Shown in pieces: positions 25,811 through 34,740 of a stretch of DNA of 64,000 bases. The translations under genes were made by a program, and so were the position numbers. Position 1 is the first letter of the stretch. Every line of letters starts with the position of its first letter. The notes under the pieces were generated by a model. It made no database searches and was not told the origin of the DNA. It worked only from the letters and a program-made list of their open reading frames with translations. The DNA is from Burkholderiales bacterium (GTDB lineage: Bacteria > Pseudomonadota > Gammaproteobacteria > Burkholderiales > SG8-39): the NCBI GenBank assembly GCA_026416295.1, contig JAOAFL010000097.1, forward strand, positions 1 through 64,000, written 5' to 3'.

Positions 25811-26407
25811 CTGGACGCCGACTGGCTGCGGCGGCATTTCGCCGTCGCACGGCCGCCCGAGGCAGCGTTGCGCGCCGACGAAGGCGCGCAGCCGCACGCA
25901 GGCCCGCTCGTTCCGGCGTCGGTTCTCGTGCCGATCGTCGCGCGCGAGAACGCGCTCACGGTGCTCTTTACGCGCCGCACCGAGCACCTCAAGGCGCACT
26001 CCGGGCAGGTGGCGTTTCCGGGCGGGCGGGCCGAGCCGCAGGATCGCGGTCCGGAGGCGACGGCGCTGCGCGAGGCAAAAGAGGAGATCGGCCTCGAGCC
26101 GGACCGCGTCGAGCTGCTCGGACGACTGTCGGCGTACGACACGCGGACCGGATTTCGCGTCACGCCGGTGGTCGGTCTCGTGCCGACGCCGCTTGCGCTC
26201 GCGCCCGATCCGAACGAGGTCGCCGAGGTCTTCGAGGTGCCGCTCGCGTTCCTGCTCGATCCGCGCAACCACCGGCGCGACAGTCGCCTCTGGCAGGGCG
26301 AAGTACGCCGGTTCTACACCATCGCGTGGGGCGAGCGCGTCATCTGGGGCGCGACCGCCGCGATCGTGGTCAACCTGTCGCGCTACCTGCGCGCGGCGGC
26401 TCGTTAG
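25811..26407 (+). CDS. CoA pyrophosphatase (Nudix)
   Basis: 198 aa if started at CTG 25811, four bases after AGGGGG; a TTG at 25868 would give 179 aa. I prefer CTG because the sequence before the TTG (DADWLRRHFAVARPPEA) looks like the family N-terminus. The core shows LVPASVLVPIV, HSGQVAFPGGRAEP and the Nudix box continuing ATALREAKEEIGLEP, the combination typical of NudL/NUDT7-type CoA and acyl-CoA diphosphatases. It splits CoA into 3'-phospho-ADP and 4'-phosphopantetheine. It converges with the SapC gene, overlapping by 4 bp. Confidence 0.85.
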   Translation: MDADWLRRHFAVARPPEAALRADEGAQPHAGPLVPASVLVPIVARENALTVLFTRRTEHLKAHSGQVAFPGGRAEPQDRGPEATALREAKEEIGLEPDRVELLGRLSAYDTRTGFRVTPVVGLVPTPLALAPDPNEVAEVFEVPLAFLLDPRNHRRDSRLWQGEVRRFYTIAWGERVIWGATAAIVVNLSRYLRAAAR

Positions 26408-27171
26408 CGGCGCGCTCCGGGCGCCGGCGCCCCCCGGGCGCGCGCCGCGACCTGCTCGCGCGCGTACAGCCGCGCGAAGTTCGCGAGCGAGTGCAGGTGG
26501 GCGTACACGCGGCTCGGCGTGCCGCGCTCGGCGAGAGACTTCAGGTCGGCGGCCGCGAGCGCGGCGAGACGCGCCTCGTCCACGCGATACATGCCCGCGA
26601 CGCGCGTCCTCGCGCGCGCCCCTTTCCGGACCTCCATCGTGAACGGGGCGAAAACACCGAGGCGCGCAAGCGTCGCGCACATGTCGGCGGGCCGGTCGAG
26701 GTCCGCCTCGTATTCGGCCAGCAGGCGCTCGATCGCCTGCCAGCGCGGGGTCGGCCGACCCTCGCCGTCGAACGGCGCGACCCTGCCCGGTTCGAGGCAG
26801 GCGCGCGCAACGCACACGAGCCGCTCGCCGCTCGGCACGCCATCGCGGTAGACCTTGGAGAGGCAAAAGGGGTAGCGCCGCACGTAGGCGGGCAGGTACG
26901 CCTGCGGGTCCCAGTCGCCGGGGGCGTCGACGAACAGGTTCGTGCCCTCGGCCAGCCCGAGCACGATCACCGGCGAGAAACTCGCGCCGCCGTCGCCCGA
27001 AGCGAACACGATCGGGTAATCGCGCGCGGCGGCGACGAACTCGGAATACGAGAGCGCGAGCGCGTTCAGCGCACGGCAGAACGAGGGCGCGCCGCCTGCG
27101 GGCAGCAGGACGCGGTCGGTTGTCTGCAGCGGAACGACCTCGTCGCAGCCGAACGGCGGCGCGATTCTCAG
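26404..27171 (-). CDS. SapC family protein
   Basis: About 255 aa. No ATG, GTG or TTG lies near the expected N-terminus; CTG 27171 is the nearest plausible start, so the start is unresolved. The SapC-like core is clear: ALALSYSEFVAAARDYPIVF, an NLFVDAPGDWDPQAYLPAYVRRYPF block and ERLVCVARACLEP, with a helical C-terminus. SapC-family proteins take their name from the Campylobacter S-layer locus, but most have no known function and are cytoplasmic. It is divergent from the CobD/CbiB-like gene. Confidence 0.78.
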   Translation of the reverse strand: MRIAPPFGCDEVVPLQTTDRVLLPAGGAPSFCRALNALALSYSEFVAAARDYPIVFASGDGGASFSPVIVLGLAEGTNLFVDAPGDWDPQAYLPAYVRRYPFCLSKVYRDGVPSGERLVCVARACLEPGRVAPFDGEGRPTPRWQAIERLLAEYEADLDRPADMCATLARLGVFAPFTMEVRKGARARTRVAGMYRVDEARLAALAAADLKSLAERGTPSRVYAHLHSLANFARLYAREQVAARARGAPAPGARR

Positions 27172-27198
27172 GGTAAAGGCATTGTATAGAATGGCCCG

Positions 27199-28104
27199 AT
27201 GGGCGTCGTCGCGATCGTCGCCGCGCTGATCCTCGAGCAATGGCGCCCGGTGGGCGACCGCAAGGCGGTGTTCGCGCTCGTCGCCGCGTGGGCCGACTGG
27301 CTGGAACGCACGTTCAACGCCGGCGATGCGCGCCACGGCGCGATCGCCTGGGCGATCGCGGTCTCGGTGCCGGTGGCGGCGGCGCTCGCGCTCCATGCGG
27401 CGGCGCTGTGGGCGAGCCCGTTCGCCGCGCTGCTCGTCGACATCGGGGCGCTCTACCTCACGCTCGGGTTCCGGCAGTTCAGCCACTGGTTTACCGGCAT
27501 CCAGACCGCGCTGAAGAGCGGCGAAGCCGAGCGCGCGCGCGAGCTGATCGGCGCCTGGCGCGGCGAGCCGGCCGAACATCGCAGCAGCGAGGAGGTCGCG
27601 CGGCTTGCGCTGGAGGAAGCGCTCGTCGCCTCGCACCGTCACGTGTTCGCGGTGCTGTTCTGGTTCGTGCTCCTTCCGGGCCCGAGCGGCGCGATCCTCT
27701 ATCGCCTTGCGGCGTTTCTCGCGCGCCGCTGGGCGGGCCTCGGGGCGTTCGGCGAGTTCGCCCAGCGCGCGCTCTACGCGCTCGAGTGGCCGACCGCGCG
27801 GCTGACCGCGGCCGCCTTCGCGGTGGTCGGCGACTTCGAGGACGCGGTGTACTGCTGGCGCACGCAGGCCGCGGCTTGGTCCGACCGCAATCTCGGCATC
27901 GTGCTCGCCGCCGGCGCGGGCGCGATGGGCGTGCGGCTCGGCATGCCGCTCGCCGGCGTCGCGGGGCTGGAACCCCGGCCGGAACTGGGCGTCGGCGCGC
28001 CGGCCGACCCGGCGTTCCTCGACAGCGCGGTCGGCCTGCTCTGGCGCAGCGTGGTGCTCTGGGTGTTCGTGCTCGCGGTCCTGTCGCTCGTGCGCGCGCT
28101 GTAG
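27199..28104 (+). CDS. CobD/CbiB-family membrane protein
   Basis: 301 aa, ATG 27199, starting GVVAIVAALILEQWRPVGDR. Four to five membrane segments are visible, with LTLGFRQFSHWFTGIQTALK, VASHRHVFAVLFWFVLLPGP and a cytoplasmic RALYALEWPTARLTAAAFA. CbiB/CobD proteins make adenosylcobinamide phosphate, and AmpE belongs to the same superfamily. The stand-alone betaproteobacterial version beside rsgA has no cobalamin neighbours, so a role in B12 synthesis is doubtful here. Confidence 0.78.
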   Translation: MGVVAIVAALILEQWRPVGDRKAVFALVAAWADWLERTFNAGDARHGAIAWAIAVSVPVAAALALHAAALWASPFAALLVDIGALYLTLGFRQFSHWFTGIQTALKSGEAERARELIGAWRGEPAEHRSSEEVARLALEEALVASHRHVFAVLFWFVLLPGPSGAILYRLAAFLARRWAGLGAFGEFAQRALYALEWPTARLTAAAFAVVGDFEDAVYCWRTQAAAWSDRNLGIVLAAGAGAMGVRLGMPLAGVAGLEPRPELGVGAPADPAFLDSAVGLLWRSVVLWVFVLAVLSLVRAL

Positions 28105-28147
28105 GGACTGCGCCGGGCGAGGAACCCGCGCGCGCGGCGCTGCCCGA

Positions 28148-29017
28148 TCACGGCGCGGCGACGATGCGGCGATAGAGCTCGAGCCGACGGAGCGGGACGA
28201 GGCCCGCCTGCGCCGCCGCCTGTACCGCGCAGTCCGGCTCGGCGAGATGGCGGCAGTCGCGGTAGCGGCAGCGCGCGGCGTGCGGCGCGAATTCCGGGAA
28301 TCCCTCGGCGATCTCGTGCGCCGAAAGGCCGGCCAGTCCGAACTCCGACAGCCCCGGCGTATCGACGATTTCGCTACGCGCATCGAGCGCGTACAGCCGC
28401 GCCGCCGTCGTCGTGTGCCGTCCGGTGCCGAGAAATCGGGAGATTTCTCCGATTCGCACCTCCGCGTCCGGCACGAGCGCGCGCACGAGGGTCGATTTGC
28501 CCATGCCCGACTCGCCGACGAGCACGCTGCGGTGACCGGAAAGCCGCGCACGCAGCGGGCCGGCGTCGCGCCTGGCCGCGATCTCGAGGACCTCGATGCC
28601 GGCGGCGCGAAACGGCGCAAGGCGCGCGCGCGCCTGCGCGAGCGTCTCGACGAGGTCGACCTTGTTGAGCACGACGAGCGCGCAGGCGCCGGCGCGGCGG
28701 GCGGCGACCAGCACGCGCGCAAGGAGTTCGTCCGAAAACGCCGGTTCGCAGGCCGCGAGCAGTACCACCTGCGAGAAATTTGCCGCGATCAGCTTGGTGC
28801 GCGCGCCGCTCGAGCGCGCGAGGACGTTGCGCCGCGGCGCGACCGAGGCGATCACGTCCGGCGCGCGCAGCTCGACGCGGTCGCCGGCCACGACCTGGAT
28901 ACGGCGGTTCGCCGTCCGCGCCGCGACCGGCGCGCCGCCGCCGTCGGGACGAACGAGCGCCGTGCGGCCGAAGCCGGCGACGACGGTCCCCCAGGCCGAT
29001 CGCTCGCTAGAGCTCAA
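28148..29017 (-). CDS. rsgA: Ribosome small subunit-dependent GTPase A
   Basis: 289 aa. OB-fold (about 1-70), then a circularly permuted GTPase in which G4 (VVLNKVDLV) precedes G1 (GESGMGKST) and G3 (DTPGLSEFG), followed by the zinc site CRYRDCRHLAEPDC. It acts late in 30S maturation. The first codons overlap the 3' end of the phhB gene by 11 bp, suggesting coupled expression. Confidence 0.96.
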   Translation of the reverse strand: MSSSERSAWGTVVAGFGRTALVRPDGGGAPVAARTANRRIQVVAGDRVELRAPDVIASVAPRRNVLARSSGARTKLIAANFSQVVLLAACEPAFSDELLARVLVAARRAGACALVVLNKVDLVETLAQARARLAPFRAAGIEVLEIAARRDAGPLRARLSGHRSVLVGESGMGKSTLVRALVPDAEVRIGEISRFLGTGRHTTTAARLYALDARSEIVDTPGLSEFGLAGLSAHEIAEGFPEFAPHAARCRYRDCRHLAEPDCAVQAAAQAGLVPLRRLELYRRIVAAP

Positions 29018-29336
29018 ACAGCGCGTCGCATTTCGCGGCGCAGATGAAGTCGTTCTCCGACAGGCCGCCGATCGCGTGGGTGACGTAGGTCACCCGGCAC
29101 TGGTTGTAGCCGACCTCGAGGTCGGGGTGGTGATCCTCGCGGTGCGAGATCCAGGCGAGCGCGTTCACGAACGCCATCGTCTCGTAGTGGTCGCGGAAGC
29201 GGTAGCGTTTGGCGAGGCGGCCGTCCTCGATCGCCCAGCCGTCGAGCCGGGCGAGCATCTGCTGCGCCTGCGCGCGATCGAGCGGGGGCACCCCGCCCTC
29301 GCAGGGCTTGCACCTTTTTCTTGCGAGCTCGTTCAT
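29007..29336 (-). CDS. phhB: 4a-hydroxytetrahydrobiopterin dehydratase
   Basis: 109 aa after a consensus Shine-Dalgarno (AGGAGGT) five bases before ATG 29336. It contains WISHREDHHPDLEVGYNQCR, the PCD/DCoH active-site block with its conserved His residues, and YVTHAIGGLSENDFICA. It dehydrates the carbinolamine formed by phenylalanine hydroxylase; no phhA gene is nearby, so it may act in pterin recycling more generally. The N-terminal KRCKPCEGGVPPL, with a CxxC, is an extension seen in many bacterial members. Confidence 0.94.
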   Translation of the reverse strand: MNELARKRCKPCEGGVPPLDRAQAQQMLARLDGWAIEDGRLAKRYRFRDHYETMAFVNALAWISHREDHHPDLEVGYNQCRVTYVTHAIGGLSENDFICAAKCDALFEL

Positions 29337-29352
29337 GCGGACCTCCTGCGGT

Positions 29353-30597
29353 TCAGGCCGTGCGCAGGCGCGCGATGCGCGCCGCCGCGGGCGGATGCGT
29401 ATCGTAGAACGCCGAGTGCAGCGGATCGGGCGTGAGCGTCGCCGCGTTGTCCCGGTAGAGCTTGACGAGGGCCTGCGCGAGGTCGCGCGCGCTCGATTGC
29501 GCCGCCGCGTAGGCGTCGGCCTCGTACTCGTCGCGGCGCGACAGCAGCCCGAGCAGAGGTTGCAGGAAGAACGCGAACACCGGCACGACGAGGAAAAACA
29601 GCACGAGCGCGGTGGCTGGCGTGCGCGTCTGGACGCCGAGCGCCGCGTAGAAGCCCTCGTGCGCGGCCGCCTGCGCGAGCAGCCACAGCAGCGCGAACGA
29701 GACGCCGGCGGCGAGCGCAAGGCGCTTCGGAACGTGCCGATGCCGGTAGTGGCCCAGCTCGTGCGCGAGCACCGCCTCGACCTCGGCGGGCGCAAGGCGC
29801 GCAAGCAGCGTGTCGAAGAGCACCACCCGTTTGGCGGCGCCGACGCCGGTGAAGTACGCGTTGCCGTGCGCCGAGCGCCGCGAGCCGTCCATCACGTACA
29901 CGCCGTCGGCGCGAAAGCCGCAGCGCGCAAGCAGCGCCGCGATCCGTCCGGCGAGCGCCGGATCGGCGAGCGGCGTGAAGCGGTTGAAAAGCGGCGCGAT
30001 CAGCGTCGGCCACGCCACGAGCACGAGCACGTTGAACGCCGTCCACGCGAGCCACGCCCACAGCCACCAGCGCTCGCCGGCCGCCTGCATCAGCCAGAGA
30101 ACGAGCGCGACGAGCGGCGCACCGAGCACGAGCGCGACCGCCGTCTGCTTGGCGAGGTCGACGACGAAGAGCCGCGGCGTCATGCGGTTGAACCCGAAGC
30201 GCGCCTCGATCGCGAACACCCGCCAGAGCGCGAAAGGCAGATCGAGCAAGGCAAGAAGCGCGGCCACCGAGCCGATCAGCGCAAGCCCGTGCGCGAGCCC
30301 CTCCGGCGCGAGCCACACCGCCCAGGCGCGCGCGAGCGCCTCGAGCAGCCCGCCGAACGTCAGCACGACGAGCGCGGCCGCATCGGCGAGCGCCTGCGCA
30401 GCGCCGAGCCGCGTGCGCGCGACCGCGTAGTCGGCGGCTTTCGCGTGCGCTTCGAGCGGAACGGCGTCGCGAAACGGCGGCGGCACCGCGCCGCGGTGCG
30501 CGCGCACGTGCCGCACCTGGCGGACCGCGAGCCACAGGCGAAGCGCGACGGCGGCCGCGAGCGCGCCGACGAAGAGTCCGGCGAAGGCGTTCGTCAC
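29353..30597 (-). CDS. M48 family metallopeptidase (Ste24-like)
   Basis: 414 aa from GTG 30597; the frame upstream lacks similarity. Around six membrane helices surround the zinc motif HELGH (LAHELGHYRHRHVPK) near residue 275, with the third ligand Glu in RDEYEADAYAA. The region LVFNRFTPLAD-like (LFNRFTPLADPAL) matches CAAX prenyl protease 1/Ste24. In bacteria such proteases are thought to degrade membrane proteins. It is divergent from orn with only 18 bp between start codons, so each promoter must overlap the other gene. Confidence 0.9.
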   Translation of the reverse strand: MTNAFAGLFVGALAAAVALRLWLAVRQVRHVRAHRGAVPPPFRDAVPLEAHAKAADYAVARTRLGAAQALADAAALVVLTFGGLLEALARAWAVWLAPEGLAHGLALIGSVAALLALLDLPFALWRVFAIEARFGFNRMTPRLFVVDLAKQTAVALVLGAPLVALVLWLMQAAGERWWLWAWLAWTAFNVLVLVAWPTLIAPLFNRFTPLADPALAGRIAALLARCGFRADGVYVMDGSRRSAHGNAYFTGVGAAKRVVLFDTLLARLAPAEVEAVLAHELGHYRHRHVPKRLALAAGVSFALLWLLAQAAAHEGFYAALGVQTRTPATALVLFFLVVPVFAFFLQPLLGLLSRRDEYEADAYAAAQSSARDLAQALVKLYRDNAATLTPDPLHSAFYDTHPPAAARIARLRTA

Positions 30598-30615
30598 CGC
30601 GTGAGAGAATAGACC

Positions 30616-31176
30616 ATGGCCGACGCGACGGACAACACGGGCGCCGACCGGCTGGTCTGGATCGACATGGAGATGTCGGGTCTTGCGCCCGAGCGCGACC
30701 GGATCCTCGAGATCGCGCTGCTCGTCACCGACGCGCAGCTTCGGGTGCTCGCCGAAGGGCCGGTGCTCGTCGTACACCAGCCCGAGGAGGTCCTTGCGGC
30801 GATGGACGCGTGGAACCGCAGCATGCACGCGAAGACCGGTCTCGTCGAACGCGTGCGCGCCTCGCGCCTCGACGAGGCGGCGGCGGAACAGGCCGCGCTC
30901 GCGTTCCTCGCGCAGCACGTACCGGCCGGCGTCTCACCCATGTGCGGCAACTCGGTCTGCCAGGACCGGCGGTTTCTCGCGCGCTGGATGCCGCGCCTCG
31001 AAGCGCATTTCCACTACCGCAATCTCGACGTCTCGACGCTGAAGGAGCTGGTGCGCCGCTGGGCTCCGGAAGTGTTCCGCGCGTTCAAGAAGGAGGGGCG
31101 ACACCAGGCGCTCGCCGACATCTACGAGTCGATCGAGGAACTGAAGTACTACCGCCGGACCGTGATGACGATCTAG
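30616..31176 (+). CDS. orn: Oligoribonuclease
   Basis: 186 aa. DEDDh exonuclease motifs: [11 protein letters not shown] (Exo I), [16 protein letters not shown] (Exo II) and the His/Asp in [20 protein letters not shown] (Exo III). It degrades 2-5 nt RNAs, including pGpG from c-di-GMP turnover, and is essential in many gammaproteobacteria and betaproteobacteria. The stop codon shares the palindrome CTAG with the stop of the convergent RidA gene. Confidence 0.97.
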   Translation: MADATDNTGADRLVWIDMEMSGLAPERDRILEIALLVTDAQLRVLAEGPVLVVHQPEEVLAAMDAWNRSMHAKTGLVERVRASRLDEAAAEQAALAFLAQHVPAGVSPMCGNSVCQDRRFLARWMPRLEAHFHYRNLDVSTLKELVRRWAPEVFRAFKKEGRHQALADIYESIEELKYYRRTVMTI

Positions 31177-31682
31177 CGCCGGCGGTGCGCCGCTTTCCTG
31201 CGCGCCGGCGCGCGCCGGCGCTCCGGCGCCACCTCGACGACGCACTCGATCTCGACCGGAATCCCCATCGGCAGCGACGCCATGCCGACCGCCGAGCGCG
31301 CATGGCGCCCCGCCTCGCCGAACACCTCGACGAAGAGGTCGGAGCAGCCGTCGATCACCTTCGGATGGTCCTCGAACCCGGGCACCGCGTTCACCATGCC
31401 GAGCACCTTGACCACGCGGCGCACGCGGTCGAGGCTGCCGAGTTCGGCGCGCATCGCGGCAAGGAGCTCCAACCCTACCGAGCGCGCGTGGCGGTAGGCC
31501 TCTTCGACCGTGATCTCGGCGCCGACCTTGCCGCGCGGGCGCACGCCGCCCGCCTCGCGCGGTCCCTTGCCGGCGAGGAAAAGGAGGTTGCCGCTGCGCA
31601 CCGCGTTGACGTAATTCGCGACCGGCGCCGATCCGGCACCGAGTTCGATACCGAGCGCGCGCAGCCGCGCCTCGGCGCTCAT
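31173..31682 (-). CDS. RidA (YjgF) family protein
   Basis: 169 aa. [40 protein letters not shown] and [20 protein letters not shown] match the longer RidA-like subgroup. It lacks a clear version of the canonical catalytic arginine motif (NRPxC-type), so imine deaminase activity is uncertain. The start overlaps the stop of the D-lactate dehydrogenase-like gene (ATGA), suggesting co-translation, perhaps for detoxifying reactive intermediates. The C-terminus is very basic ([15 protein letters not shown]). Confidence 0.82.
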   Translation of the reverse strand: MSAEARLRALGIELGAGSAPVANYVNAVRSGNLLFLAGKGPREAGGVRPRGKVGAEITVEEAYRHARSVGLELLAAMRAELGSLDRVRRVVKVLGMVNAVPGFEDHPKVIDGCSDLFVEVFGEAGRHARSAVGMASLPMGIPVEIECVVEVAPERRRAPARRKAAHRRR

Positions 31683-33079
31683 GCGAGCAGCTCGGCCGGC
31701 ACCACCTTGCCGGGGTTCATCAGATTGTGCGGGTCGAGCGTGCGCTTGATCTCGGCCATGAGCGCGACCGCGTCTTCGCCGAGTTCCCGTCGCATCGAGT
31801 CGATCTTGCCCATGCCGACGCCGTGTTCGCCGGTGCAGGTGCCCTCCATCCGGAGCGCGCGCTCGACGAGCCGCCGGTTGAACTGCTTGGCGAGCTCCAG
31901 TTCCTCGGGCCTCGCCGGATCGACGAGGAACATCAGGTGGAAGTTGCCGTCGCCGATGTGACCGAGCAGCGGCACCGGCGCGATATAGTGCTTGACGTCC
32001 TCCATCGTCTCGCGCACGCACTCGGCGAGGCGCGAGATCGGCACGCACACGTCGGTCGAGATCGCGCGCGCGCCGGGCCGAAGCTGCAGGCAGGCGAAAT
32101 AGGCGTGGTGGCGCGCCTCCCAGAGCTGCGAGCGCTCCTCCGGCCGCGTCGCCCACTGAAAGTCCATGCCGCCGTTCTCCTTCGCGATCGCCTGCACGGT
32201 TTCGGCCTGCTCGACGACGCTCGCCGACGAGCCGTGAAACTCGAAGAACACGGTCGGCGCGACGCGGTAGGCCGTCTTCTTGTAGCGGTTGATCGCGGCG
32301 ATCGTGTTCTCGCAGACGATCTCCGAGCGCGCGATCGGCACCCCGGCCTGGATCGTCTGGATCACGGTATTGGTGCAGCCGTCCACGGTCGCGAACGCGC
32401 ACACCGCGGCCGACATCGCCTCCTGGACCGGATAGAGGCGCACGGTCACCTCGGTGATGATGCCGAGCGTGCCCTCGGAGCCGACGAACAGGCGCGTGAG
32501 ATCGTAGCCGGCGGCCGATTTTTTTGCGCGGCGCGCGGTCTGGATGACGCGGCCGTCGGCGAGCACCACCTTCAGCGCGAGCACGTTTTCGCGCATCGTG
32601 CCGTAGCGCACGGCGTTCGTGCCCGAGGCGCGGGTCGCCGCCATGCCGCCGAGGGTCGCGTCCGCCCCGGGGTCGACCGGGAAGAACAGGCCGGTGTGCT
32701 TGATGTGCTCGTTCAGCTGCTTGCGGGTCACCCCCGCCTCGACCACCGCATCCAGGTCGGCCTCGTGCACCGCGAGCACGCGGTTCATCTGCGAAAGGTC
32801 GATGCACACGCCGCCGCGCACCGCGAGCACGTGGCCTTCGAGCGAGGTGCCGACCCCGTAGGGGATCATCGGCACGCGGTGCCGTCGCAGGACGTTGACG
32901 ATGTCGCGCACCTCGTCGGTGGAGCGCGGAAAGACCACCGCGTCCGGCGGCGCATACGGGAAATACGACTCGTCCTTGCCGTGGTGCTCGCGCACCGCGG
33001 AGGCGGTCGAGACGCGTTCGCCGAGCAGCGCGCGAAGCTCCGCGACGACCGACGGATCGAATTCCCTTGGCTTGTTCAT
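31679..33079 (-). CDS. FAD-binding oxidoreductase, D-lactate dehydrogenase (cytochrome) / GlcD type
   Basis: 466 aa. The PCMH-type FAD domain (about 30-220) shows IPYGVGTSLEGH, FPVDPGADATLGGMAATRAS, GTNAVRYGTMRENVL and the GSEGTLGIITEVTVRLYP block; the FAD-linked oxidase C-terminal domain ends with GTCTGEHGVGMGK and LDPHNLMNPGKV. Such enzymes oxidise D-lactate, glycolate or other D-2-hydroxy acids and pass electrons to cytochrome or quinone. No glycolate oxidase subunits GlcE/GlcF are adjacent, so D-lactate dehydrogenase (LDH-D) is the better guess. Confidence 0.9.
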   Translation of the reverse strand: MNKPREFDPSVVAELRALLGERVSTASAVREHHGKDESYFPYAPPDAVVFPRSTDEVRDIVNVLRRHRVPMIPYGVGTSLEGHVLAVRGGVCIDLSQMNRVLAVHEADLDAVVEAGVTRKQLNEHIKHTGLFFPVDPGADATLGGMAATRASGTNAVRYGTMRENVLALKVVLADGRVIQTARRAKKSAAGYDLTRLFVGSEGTLGIITEVTVRLYPVQEAMSAAVCAFATVDGCTNTVIQTIQAGVPIARSEIVCENTIAAINRYKKTAYRVAPTVFFEFHGSSASVVEQAETVQAIAKENGGMDFQWATRPEERSQLWEARHHAYFACLQLRPGARAISTDVCVPISRLAECVRETMEDVKHYIAPVPLLGHIGDGNFHLMFLVDPARPEELELAKQFNRRLVERALRMEGTCTGEHGVGMGKIDSMRRELGEDAVALMAEIKRTLDPHNLMNPGKVVPAELLA

Positions 33080-33118
33080 CTCCGGCTCCCTCGCCGCGCG
33101 GCGACAGCCGCTCGCGCG

Positions 33119-33325
33119 CTATTTTAGGCGGATCTCGCCCTCGAACGGCACCCGTACCCCGAGTGCGGGAATTTCGAGCGTGACGCGCGCCGCGAGCGCC
33201 TCGTCGCCGCCCAGCCGCTTCGCCTCGAGCGCCTCGCGTACCGCCTGCTCGATCTCGCGCTGCGAGTTGACGCCGACCATCTTCAGGAATTTGCGGATGC
33301 TCAGATTGAAGGTCTCCGGGTCCAT
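33119..33325 (-). CDS. DUF6494 family small protein
   Basis: 68 aa from ATG 33325 after GGGAG. MDPETFNLSIRKFLKMVGVN, SQREIEQAVREAL and ALGVRVPFEGEIRLK match a small conserved proteobacterial family of unknown function. The start lies inside the last 25 bp of pgi in another frame, so translation is probably coupled to pgi. Confidence 0.75.
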   Translation of the reverse strand: MDPETFNLSIRKFLKMVGVNSQREIEQAVREALEAKRLGGDEALAARVTLEIPALGVRVPFEGEIRLK

Positions 33326-34740
33326 GTGCACTCTCCCTCGAGCAGCCGGGCGGCGAGCCGCTTGCCGAGCTCGACGCCCCATTGGTCGAAACTGTCGATA
33401 TTCCAGATGACACCCTGCGTGAACACCTTGTGCTCCCAGGCCGCAAGCAGCGCCCCGAGCGTACGCGGCGTGACGCCGCGCATGCGCAGCAGACTCGAGG
33501 GGCGATTGCCGGGGCAGCGCCGGAACGGGGCGAGCGCCGCGTCCTCGGCGCCGGTGCCGAAGGCGAGCGCATCGGCCTGCGCGCGCGCGTTCGCCGAAAG
33601 CAGCGGGTCCACCGCCGGATCGATGAAATCGACCGGCACCACCTGCGTGCCCTGGTGCAGTAGCTGGTGAAACGAATGCTGGCTCGGCGGGCCTTCCGCC
33701 CCCCAGAGCACCGGCGCGGTGTCGTAATCGACCGGAACGCCGCGATGGTCGACGCGCTTGCCGTTCGATTCCATTTCGAGCTGCTGCAGGTGTGCGGGAA
33801 GAAGCTTGAGCGCGTGCGCGTACGGCAGCACCGCGTGCGTGCGGCAGCCGAGGAAATTGACGTTCCAGACCCCGATCAGCGCCATCAGCACCGGAAGGTT
33901 GCGCGCGGGCGGCGCCGAGGCGAAATGCCGGTCCATCGCGCGCGCGCCTTCGAGCAGTTCGTGGAAGCGCCGCGCACCGAGCGCGGCAAACGCCGTAAAG
34001 CCCGCCGCCGACCACAGCGAATAGCGCCCGCCGACCCACTCGGGCATCGCGAGCACCTCGGCGGCGCCGAACGCGCGCGCCGCGGCGGTGTTGTTCGTCA
34101 CCGCGTAGATATGCCGCGCGCCCCAGCGCTTTGCCGCCTCGGCGTTCGCGAGGGTCTCGACGGTCGTGAAAGTCTTCGAGACCACGACGAAGAGCGTCGT
34201 GCGCGGATCCGCGCCCTCGAGCGCGCGCGCGAGCGCCCGCGGGTCGGGACTCGCGACGAACCGCGTCTCGAACGCAGCGCCGTCGGCGAGCGCGCTCGCG
34301 ACGAGCCGCGGTCCGAGGTCCGAGCCGCCGATGCCGAGGTTGACGATGCGGCGGATGCCCGCCTCGGCGAGGCCTGCCGCAAGCGCAGCCATGCGCTCGA
34401 GCGTCGCCTGCACTTCCTCGGGCGCCTCGGCCCCGGCGCGGAGCGCCGTGTGCCAGGCGGCGCGCTTCTCGGTGAAGTTGACGCAGCGACCTTCGAGCAG
34501 CGCCGCGCGCCACGCCTCGAGGCCCCGTTCGGCGGCGAGCGCAAAGAGCAGGTCGAGCACCTCCGCGTCGAGGCGCTGGCGCGAGTAGTCGAGCGAAAGG
34601 CCGCAGGCATCGGCGACGAGACGCTCGGCGCGCGAGGGCTCGGCCGCCAGCCGCTCGGCAAGATGTACCGTGCGCCAGCGCGCGGCCTGCGCCGCGAGCT
34701 GCGCCCACGCGCGGCATTCGGTGGGCGGGGTCGTGTTCAC
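33301..34740 (-). CDS. pgi: Glucose-6-phosphate isomerase
   Basis: 479 aa from GTG 34740, clearly shorter than E. coli Pgi (549 aa) but with the signature motifs: NLGIGGSDLGPRLV, VVSKTFTTVETL, PEWVGGRYSLWSAAGF (PGI signature 1) and IDSFDQWGVELGKRLA (signature 2). It interconverts glucose-6-phosphate and fructose-6-phosphate. It overlaps the glycosyltransferase stop (GTGA) upstream and the DUF6494 start downstream. The longer upstream frame is not part of the protein. Confidence 0.94.
   Translation of the reverse strand: MNTTPPTECRAWAQLAAQAARWRTVHLAERLAAEPSRAERLVADACGLSLDYSRQRLDAEVLDLLFALAAERGLEAWRAALLEGRCVNFTEKRAAWHTALRAGAEAPEEVQATLERMAALAAGLAEAGIRRIVNLGIGGSDLGPRLVASALADGAAFETRFVASPDPRALARALEGADPRTTLFVVVSKTFTTVETLANAEAAKRWGARHIYAVTNNTAAARAFGAAEVLAMPEWVGGRYSLWSAAGFTAFAALGARRFHELLEGARAMDRHFASAPPARNLPVLMALIGVWNVNFLGCRTHAVLPYAHALKLLPAHLQQLEMESNGKRVDHRGVPVDYDTAPVLWGAEGPPSQHSFHQLLHQGTQVVPVDFIDPAVDPLLSANARAQADALAFGTGAEDAALAPFRRCPGNRPSSLLRMRGVTPRTLGALLAAWEHKVFTQGVIWNIDSFDQWGVELGKRLAARLLEGECTWTRRPSI

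Noticed and set aside
27199-28104. Assignment as AmpE because of the ampD gene in the window
   Set aside because: ampD is 13 kb away and not linked; the sequence and the rsgA neighbour fit the stand-alone betaproteobacterial CobD/CbiB-like group better.
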